NCBI RefSeq assembly: GCF_014699135.1
Contig: NZ_JACOFT010000002.1
Location: 859,692-923,691, forward strand
Direction of reading: 5' to 3'
DNA: 64,000 bases
Source: Cognatundibacterium aquatile
GTDB lineage: Bacteria > Pseudomonadota > Gammaproteobacteria > Burkholderiales > Burkholderiaceae_D
The position numbers and the translations under genes are program-made. Shown here piece after piece: positions 26,209 through 35,020 of this stretch (its first letter is position 1; each line of letters begins with the position of its first letter). The notes under the pieces were generated by a model. It was not told the DNA's origin. It searched no databases and was given only the letters and a program-made list of their open reading frames with translations.

Positions 26209-26676
26209 ATGACTGGTGAATATTTCGAGGAAGGCTACCCTCCTGCCGCGTTTTATTTCACGGTTACCTTTGGTAACGGCGTACAGGTTCCTGATGCTTC
26301 CTTCAGCGAAGTATCAGGAATCAGTCTGGAGATGGAAACGGAAGCTGTTGTGGAAGGTGGAGAAAACCGCTTTGTGCATCAGCTTCCAAAGAGTATCAAA
26401 CATCCTAACCTTGAATTGAAGCGCGGCATTTCCATGCTCAACTCGCCGTTGGTCAAATGGTGCAAAGATACATTGGAAGGTGCCTTTATCAAGTTGATCG
26501 TTCCTCAAACGATTATCGTTAAACTCAATGGCGCAGATGGACAAGTACTACGGGCATGGGCTTTCATTGATGCTTATCCCGTTAAGTGGGATGTCGAAGG
26601 ATTTAACGCGACAAAAAATGAAGTGGCAATCGAGAAGATGACTTTTGCCTATACCTATTCGAAACGTAGTAAATGA
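26209..26676 (+). CDS. Tail tube protein 2 (Afp5-like tube initiator)
   Basis: A 155-residue paralogue of the preceding tube protein: PPAAFYFTVTF, FSEVSGISLEMETEAVVEGGENRF and ATKNEVAIEKMTFAY mirror the same fold. It has an extra acidic N-terminus. By analogy to Afp5/Pvc5 it probably forms the first tube layer on the spike hub; that is inferred from gene order (just before DUF5908 and the LysM hub protein). Confidence 0.88.
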   Translation: MTGEYFEEGYPPAAFYFTVTFGNGVQVPDASFSEVSGISLEMETEAVVEGGENRFVHQLPKSIKHPNLELKRGISMLNSPLVKWCKDTLEGAFIKLIVPQTIIVKLNGADGQVLRAWAFIDAYPVKWDVEGFNATKNEVAIEKMTFAYTYSKRSK

Positions 26677-26688
26677 TCTGGCGAAATC

Positions 26689-26853
26689 ATGTCGATAGAA
26701 ATTAAAGAGCTGATTATCAAAACGACGATACTGAATCATCCTCAGAATAAGGAGGATGAAGTTATTGTGGATAAACAACTCATCAAAGACGAAATTCTGA
26801 CGGAGCTCCGGCAGATGGTACAAAGTCTTCTACGTGAACCGAGGGAGCGCTGA
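26689..26853 (+). CDS. DUF5908 small protein (Afp6-like)
   Basis: A 54-residue protein starting MSIEIKELIIKTTI and ending LLREPRER. The MxIEIxELxIK start is diagnostic of DUF5908, a small conserved member of contractile injection clusters at the same position (between tube 2 and the LysM hub). The C-terminal half is amphipathic helix. The stop is two bases from the next GTG start. Confidence 0.8.
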   Translation: MSIEIKELIIKTTILNHPQNKEDEVIVDKQLIKDEILTELRQMVQSLLREPRER

Positions 26854-26855
26854 TC

Positions 26856-27536
26856 GTGTCCGGGCAAAAAACACTGCTCAAAATTTCAGGTTGCACCGTC
26901 GCTGAAAACGGATCTATCAGCGTTGATAGCAGCCGCCCATTTTTTGAGGCTCTGATTAACCCCTCAGGATACGGACATGATTTTTCTATCAAATATGCAA
27001 AAAACCAGACCTTGGGTCAAGCTGGAAATGAGGCAAAATTTCATGCCAGCCAGCCACAAAAACTCAATCTCAAAGAACTGATTTTGGATGGGACGGGTGT
27101 CATTCCCGGCACAAAAAAAACGGTAAAAGAACAAGTTCAGACTTTACGAAACACGATCTACAGCTATGTAGGAGTAAAGCATGAAACCCCTATTGTACAA
27201 ATCGTGTGGGGCAGTCTGATTTTCTACGGGCGTGCAGAAGGAATGAAATTTGATTACACACTTTTCAAACCGAACGGTGAACCTCTGCGCGCAAAAATCA
27301 CACTCAACTTTGTGGAGTACATCAGCCCAGGGGAAATGGGGAAAAAGAAGGCTGCAAGTTCGCCAGACCTGACTCATCTGATCACGGTCAAAGCTGGCGA
27401 CACGCTGCCGCTTTTATGCGACAGGATTTACCGCGACAGTAGCTACTATATGGAAGTCGCTCGCATCAATGGTCTTAGTTCTTTTCGCAATTTAACACCC
27501 GGAACAACGCTTAAGTTTCCGCCATTGGCGAACTAA
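26856..27536 (+). CDS. LysM-containing baseplate hub protein (Afp7/gp53-like)
   Basis: A 226-residue baseplate component. The N-terminal about 150 residues match the contractile-system hub family (SSRPFFEALINPSGYGHDFSI; LDGTGVIPG; VQIVWGSLIFYGRAEGMKFDYTLF), and a C-terminal LysM lies at about 172-224 (HLITVKAGDTLPLLCDRIY to GTTLKFPP). In Afp/PVC the LysM protein sits between tube initiator and spike, contacting structural protein rather than cell wall. The start is GTG at 26856. Confidence 0.88.
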   Translation: MSGQKTLLKISGCTVAENGSISVDSSRPFFEALINPSGYGHDFSIKYAKNQTLGQAGNEAKFHASQPQKLNLKELILDGTGVIPGTKKTVKEQVQTLRNTIYSYVGVKHETPIVQIVWGSLIFYGRAEGMKFDYTLFKPNGEPLRAKITLNFVEYISPGEMGKKKAASSPDLTHLITVKAGDTLPLLCDRIYRDSSYYMEVARINGLSSFRNLTPGTTLKFPPLAN

Positions 27537-27577
27537 AGATATCCGACGATGCTGTTACTAATTTGAAATAAACAACC

Positions 27578-29368
27578 ATGGCTAATTCTCCATTGAACGA
27601 CAGTACAGGGGTTCTGAGTTTTCTGATTACCTGCGACGGTCAGAGCATGCCAGACCTGGTCAAAGTGGTCGCTATAGAAACCCGGCATAGTTTTAACCGG
27701 ATTCCCTCTGCGACAATCACCATTCTGGATGGCGATATGCCAAACGGACACTTTCCTGTTGCCGATGCGGGGAATTTCAAACCCGGAACAAAAATCGTTA
27801 TCAGTGCAGGCTATGACTCGAAAACTCAGGTGATCTTTGAAGGCATCGTTATTAAGCATGCCGTAAAAATTAATGGCGAAAATTATTCTCGACTCATTAT
27901 CGAGTGTCGTGATAAGGCGTTAGCCATGACGGTTGGCCGCAAAAATGCCAGCTACGTCAACAAAACGGACAATCAAATCATTTCAACGCTGATCAGTAAT
28001 CATGCGGATTTAAGCGCCACAGTCGATAGCACCAGTGTCACCTATAAAGAACTTGTTCAGTATTACGTGACGGATTGGGATTACATGATGGCGCGCGCTG
28101 AAGTGAATGGCTTGCTTGTCAATGTTGACGCAGGAAAAGTGAGTGTCGCAGCGCCTGCAACCAGCGGAAGCCCTGTTCTCACTCTGACTTACGGTGTCGA
28201 TCTGCAGGAATTCCAGGCGGAACTCGACTCCTGCTGGCAATTGAGTAGCGTCACCAGCACCAGCTGGGATCTGGCAAAGCTAGCCATCGTGCAGCAAACC
28301 GCACAACCGGAAAAACTAACTGGTCAGGGGGATCTTGATTCAAAGACGCTTGCAACAGTACTGAATGCCGGTGATTTTGGTTTGCAAACCGCGGCACCGT
28401 TGGAAAGCGACGCCTTAACAGCCTGGAGTAAAGCGCAGCAAACCAAAGCAGCACTCTCACGGATCCGTGGCCGGATGCAGTTTCAGGGAAGCGCGCTGGC
28501 AAAACCGGGCGTGTTACTGGAACTGAAAAGCGTAGGAAAACATTTCAATGGAAATGTCATCGCGAGCAATGTCATTCACAGTATCAGTGACGGCAACTGG
28601 GTCACCGAAGTTGAATTCGGTATGCCGACATATTGGTTTACCGAAGAACATCAGATACAAGCGCCAGAGGCGGCGGCATGGACCGCTGGCATTAGCGGAT
28701 TACACATAGGTATCGTGCTGAAACTCGATGCCGACCCTGAAGGTCAATACAAAATACAAGTTTCGATCCCATTAATGAATGCGGCTACCGTTGGTGTCTG
28801 GGCGCGGTTTTCGAGCTTTTACGGCTCATCGGGTTTTGGCGCATTCATTATTCCGGAAATTGGTGATGAAGTCATTCTGGGGTTCTTTAATAATGATCCA
28901 TCCTGCCCCGTTATTCTCGGTAGTCTGTACAGCAGCAAACATGTACCACCATATGAGCTGGCAGCAGAAAATAATTTTAAAGCGATCGTCACACGCAGCA
29001 AACTGAAACTCGAGTTTGACGAGGAAAAGAAAATTATTACCTTGATTACACCGGGTAAAAATAAAGTCGTCATCAGTGACGAAGATAAATCCATCCTGCT
29101 TCAGGATCAGAACAATAACAAGGTCGAGCTGAGCCCGAGCGGCATTTTGTTGGATAGTCCCAAAGACATCACCATCAATGCCAAAGGAAAAGTAGCAATT
29201 TCAGCTGTACAAAATGTCGAAATTACCGCGCAAATGGATGTCAAAACCACAGGTCTCAATATCAATAGCACAGCCAACGTCAGCTTAGTCGCCAAAGGAA
29301 CCGCCAGCGCAGAGCTGTCTGCTGCTGGTCAGACTACGGTAAAAGGCGCCATGGTCATGATTAACTAA
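27578..29368 (+). CDS. VgrG/Afp8-like central spike protein
   Basis: A 596-residue trimeric spike of the gp27-gp5 type. The N-terminal about 350 residues form the hub (FLITCDGQSMPDLVKVVAIETRHS-like start). An OB-fold follows (about 370-460, IGIVLKLDADPEGQYKIQV; GFGAFIIPEIGDEVILGFF; CPVILGSLYS), then a short beta-helix with regular repeats to the C-terminus. No lysozyme or toxin extension is fused. The PAAR gene follows after 19 bases and should cap this spike. Confidence 0.93.
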   Translation: MANSPLNDSTGVLSFLITCDGQSMPDLVKVVAIETRHSFNRIPSATITILDGDMPNGHFPVADAGNFKPGTKIVISAGYDSKTQVIFEGIVIKHAVKINGENYSRLIIECRDKALAMTVGRKNASYVNKTDNQIISTLISNHADLSATVDSTSVTYKELVQYYVTDWDYMMARAEVNGLLVNVDAGKVSVAAPATSGSPVLTLTYGVDLQEFQAELDSCWQLSSVTSTSWDLAKLAIVQQTAQPEKLTGQGDLDSKTLATVLNAGDFGLQTAAPLESDALTAWSKAQQTKAALSRIRGRMQFQGSALAKPGVLLELKSVGKHFNGNVIASNVIHSISDGNWVTEVEFGMPTYWFTEEHQIQAPEAAAWTAGISGLHIGIVLKLDADPEGQYKIQVSIPLMNAATVGVWARFSSFYGSSGFGAFIIPEIGDEVILGFFNNDPSCPVILGSLYSSKHVPPYELAAENNFKAIVTRSKLKLEFDEEKKIITLITPGKNKVVISDEDKSILLQDQNNNKVELSPSGILLDSPKDITINAKGKVAISAVQNVEITAQMDVKTTGLNINSTANVSLVAKGTASAELSAAGQTTVKGAMVMIN

Positions 29369-29387
29369 ACTGAAGAAAGTCACAACC

Positions 29388-29687
29388 ATGCCTCCTGCCG
29401 CAAGAATAACCGACATGCATGTTTGTCCCATGGTGACTCCGGGTCTGCCACCGATCCCGCATGTCGGAGGACCAATTTCCGGACCTTGTGTACCGAATGT
29501 GCTTATAGGCGGCTTACCGGCAGCCGTGGTCGGAGACCTATGCGTCTGCGTTGGTCCTCCAGACAGCATAGTTAAAGGTAGCGCAACAGTCATGATCAGC
29601 AGCCGCCCGGCAGCGAGAATCGGCGATACGACCGCGCACGGTGGAAATATCGCGCTTGGTTTTCCGACAGTCATGATCGGTGGCTGA
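29388..29687 (+). CDS. PAAR spike-tip protein
   Basis: A 99-residue PAAR-domain protein (PPAARITDMHVCPMV; PAAVVGDLCVCVGPPDSIVKGS; RPAARIGDTTAHGG) with His/Cys residues placed to bind one metal ion at the tip. No C-terminal effector domain is fused. It sharpens the VgrG-like spike encoded just upstream. Confidence 0.94.
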   Translation: MPPAARITDMHVCPMVTPGLPPIPHVGGPISGPCVPNVLIGGLPAAVVGDLCVCVGPPDSIVKGSATVMISSRPAARIGDTTAHGGNIALGFPTVMIGG

Positions 29688-29705
29688 TTTTATTCGGGAG
29701 ATAAA

Positions 29706-30119
29706 ATGAATCAAAACATATCATTTCTTGGCACAGGCTGGAATTTCCCTCCCGAATTCTCAAAGCGTGGCAACGTGATCATGGTCAGTGCAGAAGAAGA
29801 TATCAGGCAAAGCTTGTTCATATTGCTGTCAACCTCACCTGGCGAACGTGTAATGCAACCCAATTTTGGTTGCGGACTGAAAAATCAGGTCTATGAAAAT
29901 ATCAATGAAAGCACTGTAACGATCCTGAAAGACATGATCGGGCGCGCGATACTGTTTTATGAACCGCGTGTGATTCTTGAAAATATTGTGACCGATGCGG
30001 CTGAGACTTACGAAGGTAAGTTGAACTTCACGATTTTCTATACGATCATCAGCACCAACACCCGTCACAATATTGTCTACCCCTTCTACTTGCGTGAAGG
30101 CACCGATGTGCAACTCTAA
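29706..30119 (+). CDS. gp25-like baseplate wedge protein (Afp9)
   Basis: A 137-residue GPW/gp25 family protein: MVSAEEDIRQSLFILLSTSPGERVMQPNFGCGL is the family hallmark (given as type), followed by the acidic beta region EPRVILENIVTDA. It joins the baseplate wedge to the first sheath ring. It has a GGGAGA ribosome site and is spaced 18 bases from PAAR and from the baseplate-J gene. Confidence 0.94.
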   Translation: MNQNISFLGTGWNFPPEFSKRGNVIMVSAEEDIRQSLFILLSTSPGERVMQPNFGCGLKNQVYENINESTVTILKDMIGRAILFYEPRVILENIVTDAAETYEGKLNFTIFYTIISTNTRHNIVYPFYLREGTDVQL

Positions 30120-30137
30120 GCCCGCATCAGGATCGGT

Positions 30138-33100
30138 ATGAAGTCACATTTAATGATCAGCGATGGCCGCAGTCAGTCGCAGCGCCAGTTACCGGCATTA
30201 AGTGGAGATTACTTCCATATCAACGAGATGCGCTTTGAACAACTCCTCGCTATCGCAAGTGAATATGCACGCCTGATGCATTTTTATCAGCCTGATCTCA
30301 ATACCGATGGCGACTGGTACCAGTTCTTCGCTGCGGATGAAACGGTGTTGATAGCGACTATATTGGCTGTTGACACACAATTTCTCTCAAAGCAGTTTGA
30401 ACATCGATTGCAAAGCGAACCGGATTATAGCGACTGGTTCCGTACCGACATCGCAACAAAGTTGGACGCATCGTATCGGGATCTGATTAACTCGCCATTA
30501 CTGGTTCTCCGTTTACTGAATCAGTGGCTGACCGCATTCAGCCTTTTACCAAATAATCTCACCAGCCAAGCCAAAACCTTATTGGAAGGGATATTGCGTG
30601 GTCTGAAATGGGAAATTCAAAGCCTGATCAACAGTACTCCCGCAGAACTGAAAGTCTATGTGAATGCTTTGTTCAGCAAACAATTTAAAGAACTCGTTGA
30701 ATGGCCAGCAAACTCAGTAACCGTAAATTCACCGGTAGAAAAACTAACTGTTTCAACGACGCAGATTCGTCATAATTTCCATACGCTGAATCTGGCAATC
30801 AACATGTTGCAAAACGGGGTAAAGAAACTATTACCAACGTCCATTACTAGCGGTAATCACGATCCGGCTATCAGCTTATTAATCAGTTTCATACGTCTTT
30901 TTGAAAAACTAAAAAAGCGGATTAATCGGTTCAGCGATAAGCATATCGATTTTTATTATGGCCAGGTTCTCGGTATGGAGCCGCAACGGCAACAACCAGA
31001 CAGCGCGCATATCGTCGTCAAAACCAATACAGCCGTACGCCAGATTTTCATCGAAAAAGGAACAGAGTTCATCGCCGGAAACGATACTGCGCAACGCGAC
31101 ATTGTTTACAAAGCGGATAGCAGCGCTCAGCTCAGCGATGCAAAAATTGCGGCGATACACACACTTTTTTTCGATAAGCATGCGTCGGCATCTCAATTAC
31201 TGAGCACGCAATCAGCCTATTTGCGCACGATAGCGCCGCCACCGCCGGATGGAGAACAATCCCTGCATGAAAGTCTGCCGCCCCTTCCTCTGATGGGTGC
31301 GCCGAAACCCGGGGAACACGTATCAGGAGGAGGCGCAGCTCGTTTTGGTTTTGCGATTGCAAGCCATACGTTGCTGATGCACGAGGGCGAGCGTACCGTA
31401 TGCCTCACATTCCAGTTCCGTAATAACAGCAAATATACCCTTGAGTCCAGTCTGAAAGAAATTGCCAATCAGATTTTGAAACAGGAAAAACATACACAAC
31501 ATGGGCAGACGTCACGGCTAAGGAATGTCGACGTGTTTGTGAAGCTCGTCCGCAGTATGTTTCGTCTCTCACTGACCAGCGCCACTGGCTGGCACCAGAT
31601 CACTGAATATCGTCCTGAATACCAGGGATTAAATGCTGAATTAAGCGCCAACTGCCTGACCATTACATTCACCCTGCCCGCCAGCGCTCCGGCGATCACA
31701 GAATACCAGGAGAGTATTCACGGAGCTGGGTTCCAGACAGCCCTTCCTGTTCTGTGGGGAGAAATGACACAGAATGAATATGCCTATCCCTACGATATTT
31801 TAAGTCAGTGGTTTCTTGACGAGATTCATATCGACGTGCACGTCAATGGATGCCGTCAGCTTGTATTGCATAATCACATAGGACAGGTCAGTACACTCGC
31901 ACCTTTTTTACCATTTGGCCCCCTTCCCGATATCGGCTCTTACTTAGTTCTGGGTTGCGAAGAAATATTGAGTAAACAACTACGTGATCTTTCAGTTGAA
32001 GTTGAGTGGGCCGGATTACCAAGCTCTCCCGGGGGATTCGTCAGCTATTACAGTGCTTATGATTCACCGCTCCAATCCGGCGCAGTGCAGATAAAAATGT
32101 CGGTATTGGTCGATGGCAAGTGGATCAGCGCAAGCGTCAATGACAATCTGTTCCAGCATCAAACGAATGACGATGGAACGCATAGCAATCAAGTGCGTAC
32201 TGAAAACCGTCTCAGTTTTCGTTCAGTTATTCCATTCTATAAACAGAGCTTACCAACACCTCAGGCAACAGCAAGTACGGCGTTCAGCTATACGTCAGCA
32301 ACCATGAACGGTATGTTCAAAATCAGTCTGAATGCTCCCGATGGTGCTTTTGGCCATCAGGAATATCCACATTTGCTATCGCAAACGCTGACAAGTAATG
32401 CGCAAACCAAAAAAATAAATCTGAGAAAAGCCTTACCTAATCCACCCTACACGCCACAAATCAGCCGTATTGTTTTGAACTACGAGGCCTGTTCGAAAAT
32501 AAGCTTCGAACACAATAAATCAGAAATACATTCTTTTTTTTCTGAACAATTTATTCATCTCCACCCCATCGGTTACGAGGCGATTCAGATTCACGATAAC
32601 AAAGATGTTGCCTTGATTCCTGACTACGATGCAACAGGAAATTTATTGATTGGTTTAACTGCACAACGTCTTTCCGGTCCGTTGAGTCTCTATTTCTATT
32701 TACGTGAAGACTCGCTGCCAATGACAAAGATTGCAGATGCCAATCTGACCTGGTCGTATTTATCATCCAATCGCTGGAAAAAATTACAGCAGGCACAAAT
32801 TCTGGATGACTCCACGCAAGGATTCATGACCAGTGGCATCGTGCAATTGCAGTTACCCGATGATATCGACAGCGATCATACGGTGATGCCAAATGATATG
32901 TTCTGGCTGAAAGTCACGGCGCAGCGCGGGCTGGAACGGTTTTGCAGCCTGTACGGTATCTATACTCAGGCAATCAAAGTCACGTGGGATGCAGATCAGG
33001 GGCAAAAACTGACCTCCGTATTACCAGCATTCAGCATCAACAAAAGCCGCAAGAATATTGCCGGTATCGACCAGATACTACAAATCAGATGCAGTTTTGA

Positions 33101-33908
33101 TGGGAAATCAGAAGAAAGCGTTTCACAATTCAGAACACGGGCGAGCGAACGTCTGCGCCATAAAAATCGCAGCCTGACTGCATCGGATTATGAATCGCTG
33201 ATTCTGGAAAAATTCCCTCAGGTCTATAAGGTAAAGTGTTTTTCCAACCTGTGTACAGATCATGGCTCACGCAGACAGATACGGCCAGGGCATATTCTCA
33301 TCGTCCCTATTCCCCACTTAAATCAGGGCGGGCATAGCAATCAGAAACCTAATCTGAGCGGACATCTGATACATGAAATTCAGAGCTTCATCAAAACTTA
33401 CGCCCCGGCTGACGCGACCATCAGTGTAGAAAATCCGGTGTACGAAGAAATACAAGTGCGTTGCACTATCAAACTGAAAACAGAGTTCAATAACAGCCGT
33501 TTTGGCGGACGTTATATCGAGCAGATTAATCAGGCTATTTGCGACTACCTCTCACCATGGAATGTACACGGCCAGCATCGGCATTTCGGGTGGTCGATAC
33601 AGCAGCATAACGTCGTTTCATTTCTGCATGATCTTGAATATGTCGATGAAGTCAGCGGCGTATCCATGTTGCAAATTTGCCCGGTCGGCAGCTCTGCAGA
33701 ACTATTGTACGCATTAAAAGATAACGCCAATTTTTTACATCAGGAGAAAGACCTGCAGCCAAGTTATCCATGGAGTATCGCGGTACCAATTAACGATCAC
33801 TGGATAGTCATTGCCGACAAACCCGGACAACACTCCGCGAAAGCCATTGGCATCAATGAGCTCAAAGTAGGTTCCACATTCATTATTCCAGCGAGAACAG
33901 AGACATGA
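30138..33908 (+). CDS. Giant baseplate J-like protein (Afp11-like)
   Basis: A 1256-residue baseplate wedge protein. The C-terminal third shows the baseplate-J features (FRTRASERLRHKNRSLTASDYESLILEKFPQVYKVKC; IQSFIKTYAPADATISVENPVYEEI; NQAICDYLSPW), as in Afp11/Pvc11. The N-terminal about 300 residues are helical and the middle is beta-rich. It overlaps the next gene by four bases (ATGA). It is longer than most phage J proteins but fits the large injection-system type. Confidence 0.9.
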   Translation: MKSHLMISDGRSQSQRQLPALSGDYFHINEMRFEQLLAIASEYARLMHFYQPDLNTDGDWYQFFAADETVLIATILAVDTQFLSKQFEHRLQSEPDYSDWFRTDIATKLDASYRDLINSPLLVLRLLNQWLTAFSLLPNNLTSQAKTLLEGILRGLKWEIQSLINSTPAELKVYVNALFSKQFKELVEWPANSVTVNSPVEKLTVSTTQIRHNFHTLNLAINMLQNGVKKLLPTSITSGNHDPAISLLISFIRLFEKLKKRINRFSDKHIDFYYGQVLGMEPQRQQPDSAHIVVKTNTAVRQIFIEKGTEFIAGNDTAQRDIVYKADSSAQLSDAKIAAIHTLFFDKHASASQLLSTQSAYLRTIAPPPPDGEQSLHESLPPLPLMGAPKPGEHVSGGGAARFGFAIASHTLLMHEGERTVCLTFQFRNNSKYTLESSLKEIANQILKQEKHTQHGQTSRLRNVDVFVKLVRSMFRLSLTSATGWHQITEYRPEYQGLNAELSANCLTITFTLPASAPAITEYQESIHGAGFQTALPVLWGEMTQNEYAYPYDILSQWFLDEIHIDVHVNGCRQLVLHNHIGQVSTLAPFLPFGPLPDIGSYLVLGCEEILSKQLRDLSVEVEWAGLPSSPGGFVSYYSAYDSPLQSGAVQIKMSVLVDGKWISASVNDNLFQHQTNDDGTHSNQVRTENRLSFRSVIPFYKQSLPTPQATASTAFSYTSATMNGMFKISLNAPDGAFGHQEYPHLLSQTLTSNAQTKKINLRKALPNPPYTPQISRIVLNYEACSKISFEHNKSEIHSFFSEQFIHLHPIGYEAIQIHDNKDVALIPDYDATGNLLIGLTAQRLSGPLSLYFYLREDSLPMTKIADANLTWSYLSSNRWKKLQQAQILDDSTQGFMTSGIVQLQLPDDIDSDHTVMPNDMFWLKVTAQRGLERFCSLYGIYTQAIKVTWDADQGQKLTSVLPAFSINKSRKNIAGIDQILQIRCSFDGKSEESVSQFRTRASERLRHKNRSLTASDYESLILEKFPQVYKVKCFSNLCTDHGSRRQIRPGHILIVPIPHLNQGGHSNQKPNLSGHLIHEIQSFIKTYAPADATISVENPVYEEIQVRCTIKLKTEFNNSRFGGRYIEQINQAICDYLSPWNVHGQHRHFGWSIQQHNVVSFLHDLEYVDEVSGVSMLQICPVGSSAELLYALKDNANFLHQEKDLQPSYPWSIAVPINDHWIVIADKPGQHSAKAIGINELKVGSTFIIPARTET

Positions 33909-34723
33909 CCCGAAGAACGCGTCAAATGCTACAAGAGCAGTTTAAATATGGAAAAATGCCGACTGAGGAAGATTTTTCCGACTTAATCGAATCCATGCTG
34001 AACATGCTGGATGAAGGTTTCGATAAAACACCAGAAGCAGGATTCAAAGTCGCGCAACTACGCGATGGAAAACTGGTCAGTTTTTACAAGGACATTAATA
34101 TCGGGAATGCGCTCTGGTCTCTTGGGCTGGAAAAATCCAGCGATAATCTGAGTATTCAGGATGCCCGCAATCAGGCACTTCTGACCTTATCCAGCACAAC
34201 CGGCGCCGATGGCGTACATCGCACGGCAGTAGGCATTCGTAAAACCCAACCGCAGCACGAGCTGGATGTTGCTGGCTGTATTGCATCTCACGGCCGCATC
34301 GGGCGCGAGGGAGAATTAGCTGTGCCAGCCGATGGTCGCTGGTATGACATTACGGAAATGATGACAGGCTGCCAGGCATGGGAAGTGATCGCAGGAGCAG
34401 GAGCAAAAGACAGCGATGGCCGTTATGCGCTGACCCATGCATTTGCATTAAATGCGTTTAATGCAAACGGCAGCATCACTTATCATCAGACACATTTCGG
34501 CAACAAATGCAGCCGGATCGAACTTCGATGGATCAATGACAATCCAGAGAAACCATTTGAATTTAAATTACAGATGCGTGTTGGTTGCAGCTACGGTGAT
34601 GATGTATGGATTAAATATCATCTGACCCAACTCTGGCTGGATACCTTGATGTTAGAAAGCGATCAGAAGCCATTACGTCAGCCGGTTCCTCAGTACGATG
34701 ACAAAGGTAAGGTTAAAAATTAA
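33905..34723 (+). CDS. Putative short fibre or baseplate accessory protein
   Basis: A 272-residue protein of uncertain family. The N-terminus (RTRQMLQEQFKYGKMPTEEDFSDLIESM) is a helical docking-like segment; a middle part (VGIRKTQPQHELDVAGCIASHGRIGR) resembles the linker motifs of phage tail-fibre proteins. The C-terminal about 120 residues look like a beta-sandwich (YHQTHFGNKCSRIELRWIND). It stands where Afp13-like fibre genes are near the baseplate genes, but is far too short for a long receptor-binding fibre. No signal peptide. The role is inferred from position and style. Confidence 0.5.
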   Translation: MTRRTRQMLQEQFKYGKMPTEEDFSDLIESMLNMLDEGFDKTPEAGFKVAQLRDGKLVSFYKDINIGNALWSLGLEKSSDNLSIQDARNQALLTLSSTTGADGVHRTAVGIRKTQPQHELDVAGCIASHGRIGREGELAVPADGRWYDITEMMTGCQAWEVIAGAGAKDSDGRYALTHAFALNAFNANGSITYHQTHFGNKCSRIELRWINDNPEKPFEFKLQMRVGCSYGDDVWIKYHLTQLWLDTLMLESDQKPLRQPVPQYDDKGKVKN

Positions 34724-34726
34724 TCT

Positions 34727-35020
34727 ATGAAAGATTTAATTTCATTCTCTTTGAGTCTTGCACAGGGCAATCTGATACTGGAAGCACTGGTTGAACGGCC
34801 ATTTAAAGAAGTTTTTGAAACGATAGGACATCTGAACCAGCAGGCGGCAGCAAGCTTTCCCGAAGGATCGGATGAAGACGATATCGGTACCATCAACGTC
34901 AGCGCCAGTCAGTTGCGTCTGATTCTGAGTGTGCTGGGGGAAATGCCCTACAAGCGTGTCAGTGCCCTGTTACACAGCATGCACCAGCAAATGCAGGAGG
35001 CAAAGGAAAGTGATCAGTAA
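34727..35020 (+). CDS. Small conserved-looking injection-system protein
   Basis: A 97-residue, mostly helical acidic protein (SLSLAQGNLILEALVERPFKEVF; INVSASQLRLILSVLGEMPYKRV) with no recognised domain. Two similar halves (NLILEALVERPFKEVF and LRLILSVLGEMPYKRV) suggest an internal duplication. The last bases carry the ribosome site (AGGAGG) and start of the following baseplate gene, so it is translationally coupled to it. It may be a chaperone or small structural protein of the baseplate. Confidence 0.6.
   Translation: MKDLISFSLSLAQGNLILEALVERPFKEVFETIGHLNQQAAASFPEGSDEDDIGTINVSASQLRLILSVLGEMPYKRVSALLHSMHQQMQEAKESDQ

Noticed and set aside
34929..35009. Longer start of the Afp12-like gene
   Set aside because: It would lie wholly inside the small preceding gene with no ribosome site, whereas GTG at 35010 follows AGGAGG.
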